NCBI GenBank assembly: GCA_963739005.1
Contig: CAVTYQ010000006.1
Coordinates: 1-64,000 of the forward strand
DNA: 64,000 nt
Reading direction: 5' to 3'
Origin: DASWJZ01 sp963739005
GTDB lineage: Bacteria; Pseudomonadota; Alphaproteobacteria; Rhizobiales; Afifellaceae
Shown: piece after piece, positions 60,931 to 64,000 of the stretch
Numbering within the stretch: position 1 is the first letter of the stretch
Layout: every line of letters begins with the position of its first letter
Made by a program: the position numbers and the translations under genes
The notes under the pieces: model-generated
What the model saw: the letters and a program-made list of their open reading frames with translations, nothing else
The model's database searches: none
What the model was told of the DNA's origin: nothing

Positions 60931-63030
60931 ATGCTCAACACCAATCCCTCCCAGAACCGCATCGAGAACCGCTGGGACGATTCACGCGCGGCGGGGATGT
61001 CGGAGCCGGAGCTTCTCGTCTACCGCTCGAACCTCCTCGGCGCCGACAAGCGCATCACCAATTACGGCGGCGGCAACACCTCCGCGAAGATCACCGAGAC
61101 AGATCCGCTGACCAGGAAGGCGGTCGAAGTCCTCTGGGTGAAAGGCTCGGGCGGCGATCTCGGGTCGATTGCGCGCGACGGCTTCGCGACGCTCTACATG
61201 GACAAGCTCAATGCCATGAAGAGCCTCTATCGCGGCGTTGCGCATGAGGACGAGATGGTCGGCCTCCTGCCGCACGCGACCTTCAACCTCAATCCGCGCG
61301 CTGCCTCAATCGACACGCCGCTGCACGCCTTCCTGCCTTACCCGCATGTCGACCACGTGCACCCCGACGCTGTGATCGCGATCGCCGCCTCGAAGAATTC
61401 GCAGGCGCTCACCAAGGACATCTACGGCGACGAGATCGGCTGGCTGCCGTGGAAGCGGCCGGGCTTCGAGCTCGGCCTGTGGCTGGAGAAATTCGCGCGG
61501 GAGAATCCGGCGGCGCACGGCTGCGTGCTTGAAAGCCACGGCCTCTTCACTTGGGCTGGCGACGCGAAGAGCTGCTACGAGCTGACGCTCGACGTGATCA
61601 ACCGCGCGATCGCCTGGTTTGAGCGCGAGACCGCAGGCAAGGCGATCTTCGGCGGCGAAGTTGTCGCCGCGCTTCCCCCCGAGGCGCGGCGCGCCTTCGC
61701 CGCGCGGCTGATGCCGGAGATCAGGCGCCTGATCGGCGCAGACGAGCCGAAAGTCGGCCACTTCGACGACAGCGATGCGGTGCTCGAATTCGTCCGCGCG
61801 AAGCGGCTCGACGAACTTGCCGCACTCGGCACCTCCTGCCCGGACCATTTCCTCCGCACCAAGATCTGGCCGTTGGTGGTCCGCCCGAAGGATGGCGCGG
61901 TCGACAGCGTCCTCGCCGACCTGGAGCCGCAGATCGCCGGCTATCGCGCCCGTTACGCCGGCTACTACGAGCGCTGCAGGAATCCCGACAGCCCGGCGAT
62001 GCGCGATCCCAATCCCGTCGTCTATCTCGTTCCAGGCGTCGGGCAGATCGCGTTCGCGAGGGACAAGGCGACGGCGCGGATCGCAAGCGAGTTCTACGTG
62101 AACGCGATCAACGTCATGCGTGGCGCGTCCACGGTCTCCGACTATTTCGGGCTGAAGGAGAAGGAAGCCTTCGACATCGAATATTGGCTTCTCGAAGAAG
62201 CGAAGCTGCAGCGCATGCCGAAGCCGAAGAGCCTCGCCGGCAAGGTGGCGCTCGTCACTGGCGGCGCCGGCGGCATCGGCCGCGCCACCGTCAGCCGGCT
62301 GCTCGGGGAGGGCGCCGTCTGCGTTCTCGCCGACATTGATGAAGCGTCGCTCAAGTCGACACTTGAGGACTTCCGCCGCTCGCACGGCAAGGATTCCGTG
62401 CGCGGCGTGGTGCTCGACGTGACCGACGAAGCGGCCGTCTCCCGCGCCTTCTCGGAGGCGGCGGTCGAGTATGGCGGTCTCGATATTCTGGTGTCGAACG
62501 CCGGCATCTCGTCCTCCTCGCCCTTCGAGACGACGGAATTGTCGATGTGGCAGAAGAATATCGACATCCTGGCGACCGGCTATTTCCTCGTCGCGCGCGA
62601 GGCGTTCCGCCTGATGAAGCGGCAGAGGCTCGGCGGCGCGATCGTCTTCGTCGCCTCGAAGAACGGGCTCGCCGCGTCGCCCGGCGCCGCCGCCTACTGC
62701 ACGGCGAAGGCGGCGGAAATTCATTTGGCGCGCTGCCTCGCCCTTGAAGGCGCGAGCGACCAGATCCGCGTCAACACCGTCAACCCCGACGCGGTGCTCC
62801 GCGGCTCCAAGATATGGACGGGCGAGTGGCGCGAGCAGCGCGCCGCCGCCTATCACATGAAGCCGGAAGAGCTCGAAGAGCACTATCGCCAACGCTCGCT
62901 CCTGAAGCGCTCGGTCTTCCCCGAGGACGTCGCCGAGGCGATCTATTTCCTCGTTTCCGACATGTCGTCAAAATCGACCGGCAACATCGTCAACGTCGAC
63001 GCCGGCAATGCGCAGAGCTTTACGCGCTGA
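60931..63030 (+). CDS. rhaD: Bifunctional rhamnulose-1-phosphate aldolase/alcohol dehydrogenase
   Basis: 699 residues. Residues ~1-420 are a class II aldolase (TNYGGGNTSAK, VKGSGGDLGSI, zinc-ligand region HVDHVHPDAVIAIAAS, GCVLESHGLFTWAG). Residues ~430-699 are a short-chain dehydrogenase (VTGGAGGIGRATVSRL, SNAGISSSSPF, active YCTAKAAEIHLARC). It splits rhamnulose-1-phosphate and oxidises the lactaldehyde formed. CAGGGGAG precedes the ATG at 60931. Confidence 0.95.
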   Translation: MLNTNPSQNRIENRWDDSRAAGMSEPELLVYRSNLLGADKRITNYGGGNTSAKITETDPLTRKAVEVLWVKGSGGDLGSIARDGFATLYMDKLNAMKSLYRGVAHEDEMVGLLPHATFNLNPRAASIDTPLHAFLPYPHVDHVHPDAVIAIAASKNSQALTKDIYGDEIGWLPWKRPGFELGLWLEKFARENPAAHGCVLESHGLFTWAGDAKSCYELTLDVINRAIAWFERETAGKAIFGGEVVAALPPEARRAFAARLMPEIRRLIGADEPKVGHFDDSDAVLEFVRAKRLDELAALGTSCPDHFLRTKIWPLVVRPKDGAVDSVLADLEPQIAGYRARYAGYYERCRNPDSPAMRDPNPVVYLVPGVGQIAFARDKATARIASEFYVNAINVMRGASTVSDYFGLKEKEAFDIEYWLLEEAKLQRMPKPKSLAGKVALVTGGAGGIGRATVSRLLGEGAVCVLADIDEASLKSTLEDFRRSHGKDSVRGVVLDVTDEAAVSRAFSEAAVEYGGLDILVSNAGISSSSPFETTELSMWQKNIDILATGYFLVAREAFRLMKRQRLGGAIVFVASKNGLAASPGAAAYCTAKAAEIHLARCLALEGASDQIRVNTVNPDAVLRGSKIWTGEWREQRAAAYHMKPEELEEHYRQRSLLKRSVFPEDVAEAIYFLVSDMSSKSTGNIVNVDAGNAQSFTR

Positions 63031-63045
63031 GGAAGTTGTTGTCGT

Positions 63046-63190
63046 GCTCCCAACACCCTCATCCTGCGGCGCAATGCCGGCGTCAGGCGGCATTGCCTCG
63101 AAGGAGGATCGAGGAGGCGCAGGAGATACCGTGCTGCGTGCTTCGAGGCTCGTTTCGCTCGTACCTCAGCACGAGGGGTGTTTGAGGTTG
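63046..63190. repeat. Rhizobiales-type intergenic repeat between rhaD and rhaI
   Basis: ACACCCTCATCCTGCGG... CCTCGAAGGAGGATCGAGGAGG ... GCTTCGAGGCTCGTTTCGCTCGTACCTCAGCACGAGGGGTGTT. The phrase 'CTCATCCTGAGG ... CCTCGAAGGATGAGG', of which this is a degenerate form, is a widespread intergenic element in this order. It splits rhaD from rhaI by 223 bases. Confidence 0.55.
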
Positions 63191-63253
63191 TTTCTCATTG
63201 GGTCGCGGCTGCGCTAGACATTGCGCTGCGTGAGGGGTGTTGAGGGGAGCGGA

Positions 63254-64000
63254 ATGCCGCGGCCGGGAATCGACAAGGCGCTGATCGGGCGGCGGAACGA
63301 GTCGGCGTTCGAGCGGTTGCAGAACGAATACGACGCGCTCGGCGAGATGCTGCTTCGGCGCGGCATCGAGATCGACAAGATCAAGGCGAAGGCGGCCGCC
63401 TTCGAGGTGGCGGTGCCGAGCTGGGGCGTCGGCACCGGCGGCACGCGCTTCGCCCGTTTCCCCGGACGCGGCGAGCCGCGGAACATCCTCGACAAGCTCG
63501 ACGACTGCACCGTCATCCAGCAGCTGACCGGCGCGACGCCGCGCGTCTCGCTGCACATCCCCTGGGACCGCCACGACGACCCGGCGGAGCTCAAGGACTA
63601 TGCCGCTTCGCGCGGGCTCGGCTTCGACGCGATGAACTCCAACACCTTCCAGGATTCGCCTGGCCAGGCGCTTTCCTACAAGTTCGGCAGCCTCTCCCAC
63701 ACCGACGCCGCGGTTCGCCGGCAGGCGATTGAGCACAATCTCGAGTGCATCAAATTCGGCCAGTCGGTCGGCTCGAAGGCGCTCACGATCTGGATCGGCG
63801 ACGGCGCGAACTTTCCCGGCCAGAGCCATTTCACGCACGCCTTCGAGCGCTATCTGGAATCCGTCAAGGCGATCTACGCGGAGCTGCCGCCCGACTGGCG
63901 CCTCTTCACCGAGCACAAGCTTTACGAGCCGGCCTTCTACTCGACCGTCGTGCAGGACTGGGGCACCAATTACCTGATCGCCACGACGCTTGGCGAGCGC
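63254..64000 (+). CDS. rhaI: L-rhamnose catabolism isomerase, partial at window edge
   Basis: 249 codons are open to the right edge. AFEVAVPSWGVGTGGTRFARFPG, VSLHIPWDRHDDPAELKDYAASRGLGFDAMNSNTFQD, SLSHTDAAVRRQAIEHN, LTIWIGDGANFPGQSHF and FTEHKLYEPAFYSTVVQDWG are the TIM-barrel segments of the RhaI isomerase that turns L-rhamnose into rhamnulose. AGGGGAG precedes the ATG. The remaining third or so of the protein lies outside. Confidence 0.93.
   Translation, partial: MPRPGIDKALIGRRNESAFERLQNEYDALGEMLLRRGIEIDKIKAKAAAFEVAVPSWGVGTGGTRFARFPGRGEPRNILDKLDDCTVIQQLTGATPRVSLHIPWDRHDDPAELKDYAASRGLGFDAMNSNTFQDSPGQALSYKFGSLSHTDAAVRRQAIEHNLECIKFGQSVGSKALTIWIGDGANFPGQSHFTHAFERYLESVKAIYAELPPDWRLFTEHKLYEPAFYSTVVQDWGTNYLIATTLGER

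Noticed and set aside
61306..62892. 528-codon minus-strand frame opposite rhaD
   Set aside because: Antisense shadow; rhaD has every aldolase and dehydrogenase motif.
1..64000. CRISPR array, prophage or rRNA operon
   Set aside because: No regularly spaced repeats, phage structural genes or rRNA-like sequence were found.

Overview
The window is GC-rich (about two-thirds G+C by eye) and reads as a chromosome segment of a free-living, flagellated alphaproteobacterium of the order Hyphomicrobiales (Rhizobiales). The pointers are the flhA-fliR flagellar block with rhizobial-type accessory genes, a rhizobial rha (L-rhamnose ABC importer) locus, LigD plus Ku end joining, two poly-3-hydroxybutyrate-type dehydrogenases, and intergenic palindromes of the kind common in this order. 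I cannot name a genus.

Layout. 1-4793 (minus strand) is a signalling cassette of three translationally coupled genes: a multi-GAF hybrid-type histidine kinase, a response regulator, and a response regulator fused to a class III nucleotide cyclase. It is broken by about fifteen small frame shifts although its conserved motifs and gene ends survive. At about 4960 it meets an flhA gene that has lost its first third; the junction carries a short dispersed repeat. This is either an insertion or rearrangement, or a chimeric join of poorer sequence. 4960-9127 is flagellar (flhA 3' part, fliR, a FliJ-like protein, a rod-binding FlgJ-type protein, a FlgN-like chaperone, a FliL-like membrane protein). 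9190-13860 is non-homologous end joining (ligD, ku) followed by an unusual BRCT-TPR protein. 13860-25170 is mostly housekeeping and metabolism: hydrolase, P1B-type ATPase with a diheme cytochrome, nicotinamidase, GNAT protein, acyl-CoA synthetase, TusA, D,D-carboxypeptidase, M20 amidohydrolase, and a HicBA toxin-antitoxin pair.

25177-30120 (minus strand) is the most intriguing conserved-looking block: a small membrane protein, a secreted caspase-like protease, a coiled-coil repeat protein (one base out of frame) and a cyanobacterial CyaB1-like GAF-GAF-PAS-cyclase, closely spaced or overlapping. 31500-36436 has an ABC exporter, an epimerase, and a 3-hydroxybutyrate dehydrogenase followed by a patatin-like lipase. 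The lipase 3' end is frame-shifted and duplicated at 37969-38307. Between the two copies lies about 1.5 kb of AT-richer debris of Rhs polymorphic toxins and immunity genes. A HigBA module with a twin-palindrome operator and a tRNA-Leu(CAA) follow.

39219-53215 carries ordinary genes: dsbB, an HNH nuclease, a diguanylate cyclase, a second intact class III cyclase, an AlkA-type glycosylase, a deaminase, ispG, RelBE, a second 3-hydroxybutyrate dehydrogenase, a macro-domain protein, an M14-like secreted protein, an aldo/keto reductase and a flavin monooxygenase. 53329-64000 is the L-rhamnose locus: minus strand rhaR-rhaT-rhaP-rhaQ-rhaS-rhaU-rhaK (rhaK shifted by one base and carrying a hairpin repeat in its first codons), and plus strand rhaD and rhaI (cut by the window edge), divergent around a large inverted repeat that is the likely RhaR operator.

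All assignments come from reading motifs and gene order; no database search was possible.
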